25,139 bases of DNA from Minisyncoccota bacterium (GTDB lineage Bacteria > Patescibacteriota > Minisyncoccia > Phycocordibacterales > UBA9973). The notes beneath the pieces are model-generated. The model had not been told where the DNA came from. It made no database searches and saw only the letters and a list, made by a program, of their open reading frames with translations. The first letter of the stretch is position 1, and every line of letters begins with the position of its first letter. Shown one piece after another: positions 6,116-12,737 of this stretch. Position numbers and translations under genes: made by a program. The stretch is from positions 1-25,139 of the forward strand of contig JAOAUE010000014.1 of NCBI GenBank assembly GCA_030157745.1, read 5' to 3'.

Positions 6116-7027
6116 CTACCTGCTGTTAATAATCTCAATCGCCTTGGCGATTGAAGGCAATATATCATCGTATATTGTTAAGTCAACTAGCTCCTCAGGA
6201 GAGAACCATTGTGCCTTATCTAGACCACCGTTACTCTTTAGTGTCATTTCTTTGTATGGAGCTTCCATCAAAAAGTAAGCAACGACTTTCAAGATCTTCT
6301 TTTTCTCTGGGTGAGACGCTACGTATTCTATCTTTCCTATTTCAGAAACAACAGCTCCCTCTAGACTAAGTTTTTCTTTGATACTTCGGAGGGCTGTTTG
6401 TTCATATGATTCACCTTCTTCTACTCCACTTTTAACTAGCGTCCAATATCCAAAAACATCATGAACCAAAGCAACAAAAACTTTGCCTTCATGCTTAGAA
6501 AATATTAATCCTCCAGCTTTTGCTTCAACAGGAAGCTTTGAGATGTCTATCTCTTCTTCTGGTTCTTTTATTTTTGGTGTCTTTGGCTTTGATTGTTGGT
6601 CTTTGCCTGGTTCGCCGAGCTCTTTATAAACAGCACCCAAAACACCATTAACAAACTTGCCACTATTTTCCCCACCAAAAGTCTTGGCGAGCTCTATAGC
6701 TTCGTTGATAGCAACCTTTGGAGGAACTTGTTCTCTGTCGCCAAAGATAAGCTCAGCGAGCCCCATTCGAAGCACGCTTCTGTCTACGTTGCCGATCTTC
6801 TCAAGTGGCCACTCAGGTGCAGCCTTGGTAATGATGTCATCTATCACTGTTTGCTTGCGCTGAACTGTCTCAGCCAGGTTGTACATAAACTCATTGTCAG
6901 AGTGACCAGGAGCAAATTCAAAAACATTTCTATCAACGATAGATTTCAAATCTTCGGGCTTTCCAGAGAAATCCCATTCGAACAATGATTGAAGAACAAT
7001 TGATCTTGAAAGGTGGCGATTTGCCAT
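6116..7027 (-). CDS. nusB: NusB antitermination factor fused to a degenerate Nudix domain
   Basis: Residues 1-137 match NusB, the all-helical factor that binds rRNA boxA with S10 to allow antitermination: SRSIVLQSLFEWDF at the start and GNVDRSVLRMGLAELIF...AINEAIELAKTFGGENSGKFVNGVLGAVYKEL at the end. A charged linker (138-167, KPKTPKIKEPEEEID) leads to a Nudix fold (168-303). The Nudix box lies at 200-222. Against GX5EX7REUXEEXGU it keeps E206, R214 and E218, but has S200 for Gly, S215 for the first catalytic Glu, K219 for the last Glu and S221 for Gly. Hydrolase activity is therefore doubtful, and the domain may bind a nucleotide or RNA. ATG 7027 is 6 nt after the bL32 stop, indicating one operon. 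The frame is continuous with no sign of frameshift. Confidence 0.9.
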   Translation of the reverse strand: MANRHLSRSIVLQSLFEWDFSGKPEDLKSIVDRNVFEFAPGHSDNEFMYNLAETVQRKQTVIDDIITKAAPEWPLEKIGNVDRSVLRMGLAELIFGDREQVPPKVAINEAIELAKTFGGENSGKFVNGVLGAVYKELGEPGKDQQSKPKTPKIKEPEEEIDISKLPVEAKAGGLIFSKHEGKVFVALVHDVFGYWTLVKSGVEEGESYEQTALRSIKEKLSLEGAVVSEIGKIEYVASHPEKKKILKVVAYFLMEAPYKEMTLKSNGGLDKAQWFSPEELVDLTIYDDILPSIAKAIEIINSR

Positions 7028-7033
7028 AGTGTT

Positions 7034-7288
7034 TTATTTTTTAGCTTTTTTAACAGCTTTCTTTTTTGCTGGAGCTTTTTTTGCTACAGGCTTTTTGCCT
7101 TGCTTCTTGAGAACCTTTTTTACAGGATCTCCTCCCACTGAACGTCCTTTATACATACCGCTTAGGGATGCTCTGTGCCGGATGTGCATTTCACCACTTG
7201 CGTCCTTTGAAAGAGCTGGGCTCTTGAGCGCGTGATGACTTCTTCTATTTGCAGTGTGACTGCGTGTGTGTCTCATTCGTACTACCAT
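7034..7288 (-). CDS. rpmF: 50S ribosomal protein bL32, Cys-less form
   Basis: bL32 is a small protein of the large ribosomal subunit. The core RHTRSHTANRRSHHAL...HIRHRASLSGMYKGRSV has the spacing of bL32, but the CxxC and CxxCG zinc ligands are replaced (SKDASGE, RASLSG), so zinc is not bound. A lysine/alanine-rich tail of about 25 residues (KKVLKKQGKKPVAKKAPAKKK) extends beyond the usual C-terminus. The start at 7288 follows a TATTAT (7298-7303) by 9 nt, so a leader of at most a few nucleotides is expected. It is first in the bL32-nusB-rnc cluster. The candidate small RNA terminating at 7336 lies directly upstream and might instead be its attenuated leader. Confidence 0.9.
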   Translation of the reverse strand: MVVRMRHTRSHTANRRSHHALKSPALSKDASGEMHIRHRASLSGMYKGRSVGGDPVKKVLKKQGKKPVAKKAPAKKKAVKKAKK

Positions 7289-7335
7289 ATGAAAACCATA
7301 ATACTATATATATGAAAAAATGCCAAATATCTTGC

Positions 7336-7368
7336 AAAAAAAATAACCCCGGGTACTTTGACCCGGGG
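7336..7368 (-). terminator. Terminator of the candidate small RNA
   Basis: The reverse strand has CCCCGGGT/ACCCGGGG (7347-7354 with 7361-7368) around a 6-nt loop, then TTA and eight T (7336-7343). It is the most GC-rich stem of the intergenic DNA. It sits about 50 nt upstream of the bL32 start, so attenuation of bL32 is an alternative reading. Confidence 0.85.
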
Positions 7369-7480
7369 TGTGGTGAAGAAATTTTGTTTAATTTCGTTGA
7401 AGAACCAAATTAGATTTAATATCGAGAAGCACTTGGCAGGGCTTCTAAGATTTTTAACAACCTACGCTGTATTGAATCTT
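7336..7480 (-). ncRNA. Candidate small RNA, about 145 nt, unknown family
   Basis: A strong promoter (7487-7515) predicts a start near 7480 and a strong terminator predicts an end near 7336, with no open frame of note between them. Folding by eye gives three hairpins. Stem 1 (7475-7480 with 7447-7452) begins at the predicted first base and encloses CAA/UUG and UAC/GUA pairs. Stem 2 is AGAAGC/GCUUCU (7441-7446 with 7425-7430) around a 10-nt loop. Stem 3 is AAUUU-g-GUU/AAC-g-AAAUU (7390-7411) with a CUUC loop. It does not resemble SRP RNA, tmRNA, RNase P or a T-box that I can recognise; a 6S-like or bL32-leader role remains possible. Confidence 0.6.
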
Positions 7481-7486
7481 ATCTAT

Positions 7487-7515
7487 ATCATAGCAGATTG
7501 CGACTAAAATGTCAA
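7487..7515 (-). promoter_or_regulatory. Consensus promoter of the candidate small RNA
   Basis: The reverse strand has a perfect TTGACA (7510-7515), a 17-nt spacer and TATGAT (7487-7492) preceded by TGC as an extended -10. It is the closest match to consensus in the window apart from the rRNA promoter and faces away from thrS. Confidence 0.85.
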
Positions 7516-7563
7516 TACCCTAGAAAAGCTAGTAAATAAAGGCTTTTATAACCTTAAACAAAA

Positions 7564-7572
7564 TGGTATAGT
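7564..7572 (+). promoter_or_regulatory. Extended -10 promoter of thrS, leaderless type
   Basis: TGGTATAGT ends 7 nt before the thrS ATG at 7580, so the transcript should start at the initiation codon. No Shine-Dalgarno sequence precedes the ATG and there is no room for a T-box leader. Confidence 0.8.
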
Positions 7573-7579
7573 TTTTATT

Positions 7580-9343
7580 ATGAACATAGAACACACAAGA
7601 CATTCCCTAGCTCACCTTTTGGGAGCTGCCGTTATGAGCCTTTATCCGGACGCCAAGCTCACGCTCGGGCCGGCTATTGAGGATGGCTTTTACTATGACG
7701 TGTCTTTTGCCCAAAATATAAGTAGTGATGACCTACCAAAAATAGAAGCCAAAATGCGCGAGATGCTTCCCTCTTGGAAAAGTGTGTCTCACAGAGAGGT
7801 TTCCAAAGAAGAAGCTCTGGAGTACTACAAAGGCAACGAGTTCAAGATAGAACTTATAAATGAAATCGCAGAAAAAGGTGAGAAGATAACTCTCTACACT
7901 ATGGGTCCTTCGGCAGACTCAGGATTTACCGATCTTTGTCGTGGTGGACATACTGATGATTTGAGCTCTATCGACCCTGAGAGTTTCAAACTAGATCGAG
8001 TTGCTGGTGCGTACTGGCGCGGAAGTGAGAAAAATCCAATGCTTACTCGTATATATGGAATTGCTTTTGAATCTAAAGCTTCCCTTGATGAATTTTTACA
8101 TATGCGAGAAGAAGCTGAAAAAAGAGATCACAGAAAACTCGGTAAGGAACTTGGTCTTTTTACATTTTCTCAAACTGTTGGACAAGGACTCCCTATCTGG
8201 CTTCCAAAAGGAGCTACTATTCGTCGAGAACTTGAAAGATTCATTGTTGATACAGAACTCGACTGGGGTTATCTACATGTAAATACTCCCGATATCGCAA
8301 AGCTCGACTTGTACCGAAAAAGTGGACACTATCCTTACTACAAAGAAAGTATGTACGCGCCTATCGTGATAGATGACGAAGAATTTATGCTTCGACCTAT
8401 GACCTGCCCTCATCACTTTGAACTATTTTCTGATAGTCCAAAAAGTTATCGTGATTTGCCTATGCGTATTGCTGAGCTTGCAAAGCTTTATCGCTATGAA
8501 GCCTCTGGAGAACTCTCTGGTTTAGTGCGTGTACGAGGATTTTGTTTAGCTGACGCACATATCATTTGTGCAGACCCAAAACAAGCGCAAGATGAAGTCT
8601 CAAAGGCACTCGACCTTATCGAATACGTAGCTAATGTTTTTGGCCTAAAGCGCGACATAGACTATTGGTACAGACTTTCTCTTGGAGATAGAACTGACGA
8701 CAAGAAATATTACAAAAATGACAGTGCTTGGGACGAAGGAGAAGCGCTTCTGCGAGAAATACTGGTTGGTCGTGGGGGTAAGTTTTATGAAGCAGAAAAT
8801 GAGGCTGCATTTTATGGACCAAAAATAGATATCCAAATGAAAGATGTACGCGGAAAAGACAATACTGCGTTTACTGTTCAGTATGACTTTTGTATGCCAG
8901 AGAGATTTAACCTCGAATACACTGCCCAAGATGGTACAAAAAAACGCCCACTTGTTGTTCACCGCTCTTCTATTGGAGCGATAGAGCGAGTAATGGCTTT
9001 CCTTATCGAACACTACGCTGGGGCCTTCCCTGTTTGGATATCACCACTACAAGTCGCAGTACTTCCTGTCGGAGAAATGCATGAGGAATATGCTATGGAG
9101 ATAACAAAAGCTCTTAAAGATGCGGGTGTACGCGCCGAAACTTGGACAACAGACGGACTTGGCAAACGCATTCGCAAAGCAAAAATAGAAAAGGTTCCAT
9201 ATCAAATAGTTATTGGGGACAAGGAGCGAGATGCAAAAACTGTAACAGTAGAAGGTAGAAATGATCTCAAGCTAGAGCAAATAAAACTCGATGAATTTGT
9301 CACAAGAATTGTAAGCGAAATTAAAAATCGAAAAGATTTGTAG
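7580..9343 (+). CDS. thrS: Threonyl-tRNA synthetase lacking the TGS domain
   Basis: This class II enzyme joins threonine to tRNA-Thr in the cytoplasm. The protein begins directly with the editing domain: HSLAH (8-12) and later LCRGGH, the HxxxH and CxxxH-type motifs that hydrolyse mischarged Ser-tRNA. The catalytic core follows with the motif 1 region GLPIWLPKGATIRRELE and zinc Cys in LRPMTCPHHFELF. Motif 2 is RYEASGELSGLVRVRGF with zinc His in ADAHIIC, and motif 3 is VVHRSSIGAIERVMAFL. The C-terminal anticodon-binding domain starts near VWISPLQVAVLPVG. At 587 aa it is about 55 residues shorter than the E. coli enzyme because the N-terminal TGS domain is absent. The promoter position fixes this start, so the domain is truly missing rather than mis-annotated. 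Confidence 0.95.
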   Translation: MNIEHTRHSLAHLLGAAVMSLYPDAKLTLGPAIEDGFYYDVSFAQNISSDDLPKIEAKMREMLPSWKSVSHREVSKEEALEYYKGNEFKIELINEIAEKGEKITLYTMGPSADSGFTDLCRGGHTDDLSSIDPESFKLDRVAGAYWRGSEKNPMLTRIYGIAFESKASLDEFLHMREEAEKRDHRKLGKELGLFTFSQTVGQGLPIWLPKGATIRRELERFIVDTELDWGYLHVNTPDIAKLDLYRKSGHYPYYKESMYAPIVIDDEEFMLRPMTCPHHFELFSDSPKSYRDLPMRIAELAKLYRYEASGELSGLVRVRGFCLADAHIICADPKQAQDEVSKALDLIEYVANVFGLKRDIDYWYRLSLGDRTDDKKYYKNDSAWDEGEALLREILVGRGGKFYEAENEAAFYGPKIDIQMKDVRGKDNTAFTVQYDFCMPERFNLEYTAQDGTKKRPLVVHRSSIGAIERVMAFLIEHYAGAFPVWISPLQVAVLPVGEMHEEYAMEITKALKDAGVRAETWTTDGLGKRIRKAKIEKVPYQIVIGDKERDAKTVTVEGRNDLKLEQIKLDEFVTRIVSEIKNRKDL

Positions 9344-9349
9344 TATACT
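9344..9349 (+). promoter_or_regulatory. -10 box behind thrS, leaderless type
   Basis: TATACT begins just after the thrS stop codon and ends 6 nt before an ATG at 9356. A TTAAAA lies 17 nt upstream. The ATG now opens a 14-codon frame (MESRTKLIICTLPA, 9356-9400) that runs into the inserted element; without the element it would be the start of the 63-aa gene. Confidence 0.6.
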
Positions 9350-9360
9350 GTAAGCATGGA

Positions 9361-9457
9361 ATCACGTACAAAACTCATAATTTGTACCCTTCCGGCATAA
9401 TTATTAGATTTAAAATAATAAAAAACAAGGTAGTAATATGATCTTGTTTGGTACGTG
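9361..9457. mobile_element. Candidate 97-bp MITE-like insertion at a start codon
   Basis: The ends are inverted repeats, ATCACGTACAAAAC (9361-9374) against the complement of GTTTGGTACGTGAT (9446-9459), matching at 13 of 14 positions. The flanks carry the direct repeat ATGGAA (9356-9361 and 9458-9463), so the exact borders are ambiguous by a few bases. Removing it rebuilds TATACT-GTAAGC-ATGGAACAC, a leaderless start of the same form as the neighbouring genes. The element encodes no transposase. Internally it can form GTACAAA/TTTGTAC (9366-9372 with 9381-9387) and AAACAAG/CTTGTTT (9423-9429 with 9443-9449) hairpins. Confidence 0.6.
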
Positions 9458-9649
9458 ATGGAACACAACAACACATACAATCTGATGACCCAAATGACCC
9501 AAGAATCAAAGAGTCTTTGGAGAATCAAAAAACAGTACATAAAAGAAGCAAAATCAAAAGAATTAAAAGCCTTTTGGACAAAGTTGGCTAAAGAAAAAGA
9601 GCTTCATTTAAAAGAGATGAAGGCTTTACTAAAAGCAGAATTGAAATAA
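9458..9649 (+). CDS. Small charged helical protein, 63 aa
   Basis: Unnamed, but it resembles in layout small two-helix proteins I recall from Patescibacteria, with an LWRIKxxY segment followed by FWxKLAxxKExH. Visible here are ESKSLWRIKKQYIKEAKSKE and FWTKLAKEKELHLKEMKALL; the spaced Glu and His hint at half of a ferritin-like fold, though this is speculative. The ATG at 9458 is preferred over the overlapping GTG at 9455. If the 97-bp insertion is real, this ATG is the duplicated copy of the original start. An upstream AAGG 7 nt before ATG 9438 opens a 6-codon frame (MILFGT) whose TGA overlaps this ATG, so translation may now depend on coupling. A stable hairpin follows the stop. Confidence 0.7.
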   Translation: MEHNNTYNLMTQMTQESKSLWRIKKQYIKEAKSKELKAFWTKLAKEKELHLKEMKALLKAELK

Positions 9650-9656
9650 TAAGTTA

Positions 9657-9680
9657 CAAACCCCTCGAAAGAGGGGTTTG
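9657..9680 (+). terminator. Hairpin terminator after the 63-aa gene
   Basis: A perfect 10-bp stem CAAACCCCTC/GAGGGGTTTG closed by a GAAA tetraloop follows the stop codon by 7 nt. The T-run after it is short, so termination may be partial. Its 3' arm overlaps a TTGACT (9678-9683) that may serve as -35 of the next gene. Confidence 0.7.
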
Positions 9681-9721
9681 ACTTACCAAAATATTTAGGG
9701 TAATGTTCCAAAAACTATTAT

Positions 9722-10048
9722 ATGAAAGAAAGAAGAAGGTCTAATGTCTCTTTAACTGAGACTACTCTCAAAAGAAAGGTTCAGAAAAATGACATTGCCC
9801 CAAAATATAAAATCTTTAAATTTCGTAGTGGGCCAAAGACTTTCCAAGCCTTAAGAGCAAAGACGGTAGTAAAAAAACTTATCCATCCGCCCATCCCTGC
9901 CGCATTAAAAAAAATAAAGGCCGGAACAAAAGTTTTTATCTTGTCTCTTGTGCCCAAAAAGAAGTTTGGTCAGATCTATGTACAAATACAACTTAAAGAA
10001 GATCCTTTTGCTAAGAGATATGAAGTAAGTCTGTCCTGTATAGCTTAA
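9722..10048 (+). CDS. Basic hypothetical protein, 108 aa
   Basis: Unrecognised. The protein is very rich in lysine and arginine (MKERRRSN, TLKRKVQKND, KTVVKKLIHPP, VPKKKFGQ) with no membrane segment, suggesting a nucleic-acid or ribosome-associated protein, but no motif proves it. The second half alternates hydrophobic and polar residues (TKVFILSLVPKKKFGQIYVQIQL) like a small beta-barrel or OB-type sheet. The ATG at 9722 is the only start available. TTGACT-17-TAATGT (9678-9706) is a plausible promoter giving a leader of about 9 nt; no Shine-Dalgarno sequence is visible. A bidirectional terminator separates it from convergent gyrB. Confidence 0.65.
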   Translation: MKERRRSNVSLTETTLKRKVQKNDIAPKYKIFKFRSGPKTFQALRAKTVVKKLIHPPIPAALKKIKAGTKVFILSLVPKKKFGQIYVQIQLKEDPFAKRYEVSLSCIA

Positions 10049-10052
10049 AATA

Positions 10053-10077
10053 AAAATTCCCTTTCGGGGATTTTTTT
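10053..10077. terminator. Bidirectional terminator between orf108 and gyrB
   Basis: A short stem around CCC-TTTC-GGGG is flanked by A-rich sequence on the left and seven T on the right, so a U-run forms in either direction. It serves the convergent genes ending at 10048 and 10117. Confidence 0.75.
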
Positions 10078-10094
10078 ATATATCCAAATTTGCC

Positions 10095-10110
10095 TCCACC
10101 AGCTGGCGGA
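10095..10110. repeat. Palindromic repeat TCCACCAGCTGGCGGA
   Basis: A 16-bp near-palindrome in the gap between orf108 and gyrB. Apart from one base it matches the pattern TCCGYCARYTGRCGGA shared with the palindrome at 23138-23153. Both copies lie beside terminators. Confidence 0.5.
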
Positions 10111-10116
10111 TTGGTA

Positions 10117-12198
10117 TTAGATGTCTAAGTTAGCCATCTTGGCATTTGATTGGATGAAGGCTTTTCGTGGTGCTACTTCACTACCCATCAAGGTATCAAA
10201 AACTTTGTTTGCAGCTTCTGCGTCCTCTACTTTCACTTGCTTGAGCACGCGTCTTGCTGGATCCATAGTTGTCTCCCAAAGTTCCTCTGCGTTCATTTCT
10301 CCAAGACCTTTATAGCGCTGAATAGAAATTTTCTGAGCTCTCTTACCTTGGCTCGCCGAAGCTTCTGCGGAGGTGGCTTCAGCTTCACCTTCTACTTCCT
10401 CCTCATCACCAGAGTGGTCTGAGTCATCTATTTCATCTACACCTTGAGCACCGAGACTCTTCAAAATCTTTTCTTTATCTTCATCTGTATAAGCATAAAA
10501 TAGTTCTTTGCCTTTTTTAATTTTGTATAGTGGTGGCTGAGCGATATAAACATAACCAGCATCAATAACTGCTCGGAAGTATCTATAGAAAAGAGTGAGA
10601 ATAAGAGTTGTGATGTGTGACCCGTCAACGTCCGCATCAGTTGCGATCACCATCTTGTGATAACGCATCTTGTCGATATCAAATGTGTCCCCTATAGAAG
10701 TCCCCATAGCGATCACGAGATTTTTTATCTCATTTGACGCGAGCATTTTGTCGAGGCGCGCACGCTCAACATTCAATATCTTTCCTCGTAGCGGAAGTAT
10801 CGCTTGAGTGCGTCTATCACGGCCCATCTTGGCAGTACCGCCCGCAGAGTCTCCCTCAACGATGAATATCTCTGATTCAGTAGCATCTTTGCTTTGGCAA
10901 TCAGCCAACTTTCCAGGGAGAGTCATGCCTTCTAGAGCGCCTTTTCGGAGGATTGAATCCTTGGCAGCTTTAGCAGCTTTGCGAGCACGCAGAGCTAGAA
11001 GTACTTTGTTGATGATAGCCTTGGCTTCATCTGGATGCTCTTCCATAAATGTTCCAAATGCGTCTCCAAAGACAGTAGTTACCGCTCCTTGAGCTTCGGT
11101 TGAACCGAGCTTGGCTTTGGTTTGTCCTTCGAACTGAATTTCCGCAAGCTTAACAGAAATAACAACAGTGAGACCTTCTAGCACATCATCTCCTGAGAGA
11201 GGTCCATCGGACTCTTTGATGATATTGTTTTTCTTTCCGTAAGTGTTCAGGAGTCTTGTGAGCGCAGTTTTAAATCCTGTCACGTGTGTACCGTGCTCTG
11301 GGTTGTAGATGTTGTTTGCAAAAGGCACGATACGCGCTGATATATCATCTACGTACTGAAGTGATATTTCTACACCAACATTGTCTTGCTCTTTTTCACA
11401 ATAAAAAACTGTTTCGTGGATAGGCTTTTGGAGTTGGTTGTAGTGACGAACCATACTTTGGATTCCTCCTTCGAAATAATAAGTGATAGATGGCACTTCT
11501 ATCCCTTGGTCCTTGAACCAAAAAGTCTTGGTGCTATCTACTTTGCCAGCTTCACGGGCATCGATGACAGTCACGCGGAGTTTCTTAACCAAATAAGCTT
11601 GCTGTCTTAGTCTATCTATGACAGTTTTCCAATCAAACTTGATACCCTCTTTGAAGATAGTTGCATCAGGCTTAAATGTAATGACGGTTCCATTGTCTTT
11701 ACTCTTGCCTATCTTCTTCACTGGCCCTTTTTTATTTCCTTGTGAAAATTCTTGAGCAAATATTTCTCCTTCTCGATGGACTTCAGCGCGAGTATAGTCA
11801 GAGAGTGCATTCACAACAGAAGCCCCTACTCCGTGAAGACCTCCAGAGACTTTGTAGCCACTTCCCTCACCTCCGAACTTTCCTCCGGCGTGAAGCACTG
11901 TCATAACAGTTTCAAGAGCTGAAACTTTTGTCTTTGGGTGAATAGCAGTCGGAATACCGCGACCATTGTCCGCTACACGCACATGATCATCTGGCAAAAG
12001 CACAACCTCGATAGTATCAGCATGTCCCGCCATCGCTTCGTCACGAGAGTTGTCAAATATTTCCCATACGAGGTGGTGAAGACCATCAGGACCAGTAGAA
12101 CCGATATACATCCCCGGTCGGCGTCGTACAGGCTCAAGACCTTCTAGGACCGAAATCTGCTCTGCGCCGTAATCTTTTGATTTGTTGTCTTTTGCCAT
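10117..12198 (-). CDS. gyrB: DNA gyrase subunit B
   Basis: GyrB provides the ATPase and TOPRIM parts of DNA gyrase, which introduces negative supercoils together with GyrA (not in this window). The GHKL ATPase is clear: RRPGMYIG, EIFDNSRDEAMAG with the ATP-binding Asn, DNGRGIP and GGLHGVGASVVNALS. The transducer domain follows, then TOPRIM with EGDSAGGTAKMGRDRRTQAILPLRGKILNVE and DADVDGSHI. The C-terminal IQRYKGLGEMNAEELWETTMDPARR is diagnostic of type IIA B subunits. An acidic, low-complexity insert (about 590-625, DDSDHSGDEEEVEGEAEATSAE) interrupts the region just before that motif. At 693 aa it lacks the large E. coli-type insert. ParE is the main alternative, but the conserved ends favour GyrB. 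It is a single-gene unit on the left strand. Confidence 0.93.
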   Translation of the reverse strand: MAKDNKSKDYGAEQISVLEGLEPVRRRPGMYIGSTGPDGLHHLVWEIFDNSRDEAMAGHADTIEVVLLPDDHVRVADNGRGIPTAIHPKTKVSALETVMTVLHAGGKFGGEGSGYKVSGGLHGVGASVVNALSDYTRAEVHREGEIFAQEFSQGNKKGPVKKIGKSKDNGTVITFKPDATIFKEGIKFDWKTVIDRLRQQAYLVKKLRVTVIDAREAGKVDSTKTFWFKDQGIEVPSITYYFEGGIQSMVRHYNQLQKPIHETVFYCEKEQDNVGVEISLQYVDDISARIVPFANNIYNPEHGTHVTGFKTALTRLLNTYGKKNNIIKESDGPLSGDDVLEGLTVVISVKLAEIQFEGQTKAKLGSTEAQGAVTTVFGDAFGTFMEEHPDEAKAIINKVLLALRARKAAKAAKDSILRKGALEGMTLPGKLADCQSKDATESEIFIVEGDSAGGTAKMGRDRRTQAILPLRGKILNVERARLDKMLASNEIKNLVIAMGTSIGDTFDIDKMRYHKMVIATDADVDGSHITTLILTLFYRYFRAVIDAGYVYIAQPPLYKIKKGKELFYAYTDEDKEKILKSLGAQGVDEIDDSDHSGDEEEVEGEAEATSAEASASQGKRAQKISIQRYKGLGEMNAEELWETTMDPARRVLKQVKVEDAEAANKVFDTLMGSEVAPRKAFIQSNAKMANLDI

Positions 12199-12204
12199 CC
12201 TGTG

Positions 12205-12242
12205 TATATAAAATAAGGTTTTTGTAACGATTTATTATATCA
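12205..12242 (-). promoter_or_regulatory. Candidate promoters of gyrB
   Basis: Two -10 boxes are possible. TATATA (12205-12210) ends 6 nt before the ATG and would give a leaderless mRNA. TGATATAAT (12234-12242) is a better extended -10 and would give a leader of about 28 nt. Neither has a good -35. No Shine-Dalgarno sequence with normal spacing precedes the ATG. Confidence 0.55.
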
Positions 12243-12263
12243 AATTTTGTTACTTTTTCCTAT

Positions 12264-12292
12264 TTGACGCTATATGCTAAATATGATATAAT
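12264..12292 (+). promoter_or_regulatory. Promoter of orf122
   Basis: TTGACG (12264-12269), a 17-nt spacer and TATAAT (12287-12292) preceded by TGA form a near-consensus promoter divergent from gyrB. The expected start near 12299 leaves a 5' leader of about 32 nt. Unlike its neighbours the gene then has an AAAGG Shine-Dalgarno motif 7-8 nt before its ATG. Confidence 0.8.
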
Positions 12293-12331
12293 ATAAAAGA
12301 TAACAATAGTTCTTAACAAAAAAGGTTACTT

Positions 12332-12700
12332 ATGCAAATTAATATTAATTTTCAGCAATACTTTTTTTCCAAAAAATGGTTCAGGGGGTTTTTTAAAAAA
12401 TCTTTCTTCTATAAAATAAACAATCTTTGGCATAAATATTCTGCAAAAGATATTCCTCTAAAATTCAAAGGGGGAGAAAAAATACAGGATGTTGAAGGCC
12501 CAGGTATAACATGCTGGATTTATTGCCAAAATGTAGAGTGCAAAAGCATTGTAAACGCTGGATCGTTTACAGGAGAAAGAGAGACTAAAAATGAAGTCAT
12601 CTGGGACTTTACATGTACTTGCTGTAAAAAGGAGCAACATTTTATTGTTGATATTGCAATGATCTCATGCGATAAAGACGGTACACCTCTAAAAAACTAA
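12332..12700 (+). CDS. Small Cys-rich protein, possible zinc binder, 122 aa
   Basis: Unrecognised. The N-terminal 45 residues are aromatic and basic (QQYFFSKKWFRGFFKKSFFYK). The C-terminal part holds CWIYCQNVEC, then CTCCKKEQH and a final MISC, a set of cysteines and a histidine that could bind zinc in a ribbon-like fold. The gene has a real 5' leader and an AAAGG ribosome binding site, making it the clearest Shine-Dalgarno-led gene of the window. Its A/T-rich codon use (many AAA, TTT, ATA) exceeds that of the flanking gyrB and helicase genes and may mark a recent arrival. A terminator shared with the convergent helicase gene follows. Confidence 0.7.
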   Translation: MQININFQQYFFSKKWFRGFFKKSFFYKINNLWHKYSAKDIPLKFKGGEKIQDVEGPGITCWIYCQNVECKSIVNAGSFTGERETKNEVIWDFTCTCCKKEQHFIVDIAMISCDKDGTPLKN

Positions 12701-12711
12701 AAACATTAACT

Positions 12712-12737
12712 ACAGGAGCATATCTCCTGTTTTTTTA
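12712..12737 (+). terminator. Terminator after orf122
   Basis: ACAGGAG/CTCCTGT (12712-12718 with 12724-12730) with a 5-nt loop is followed by seven T. The T-run overlaps the stop codon of the convergent helicase-nuclease gene. Confidence 0.8.

Noticed and set aside
7381..7579. T-box riboswitch upstream of thrS
   Set aside because: The structured transcript is on the opposite strand and the thrS promoter is only 7 nt from its ATG, leaving no leader.
9361..9459. Riboswitch or attenuator instead of an insertion before the 63-aa gene
   Set aside because: Pairing of the ends is explained equally by inverted repeats, and the flanking ATGGAA duplication plus restored leaderless spacing favours insertion; kept only as an alternative.
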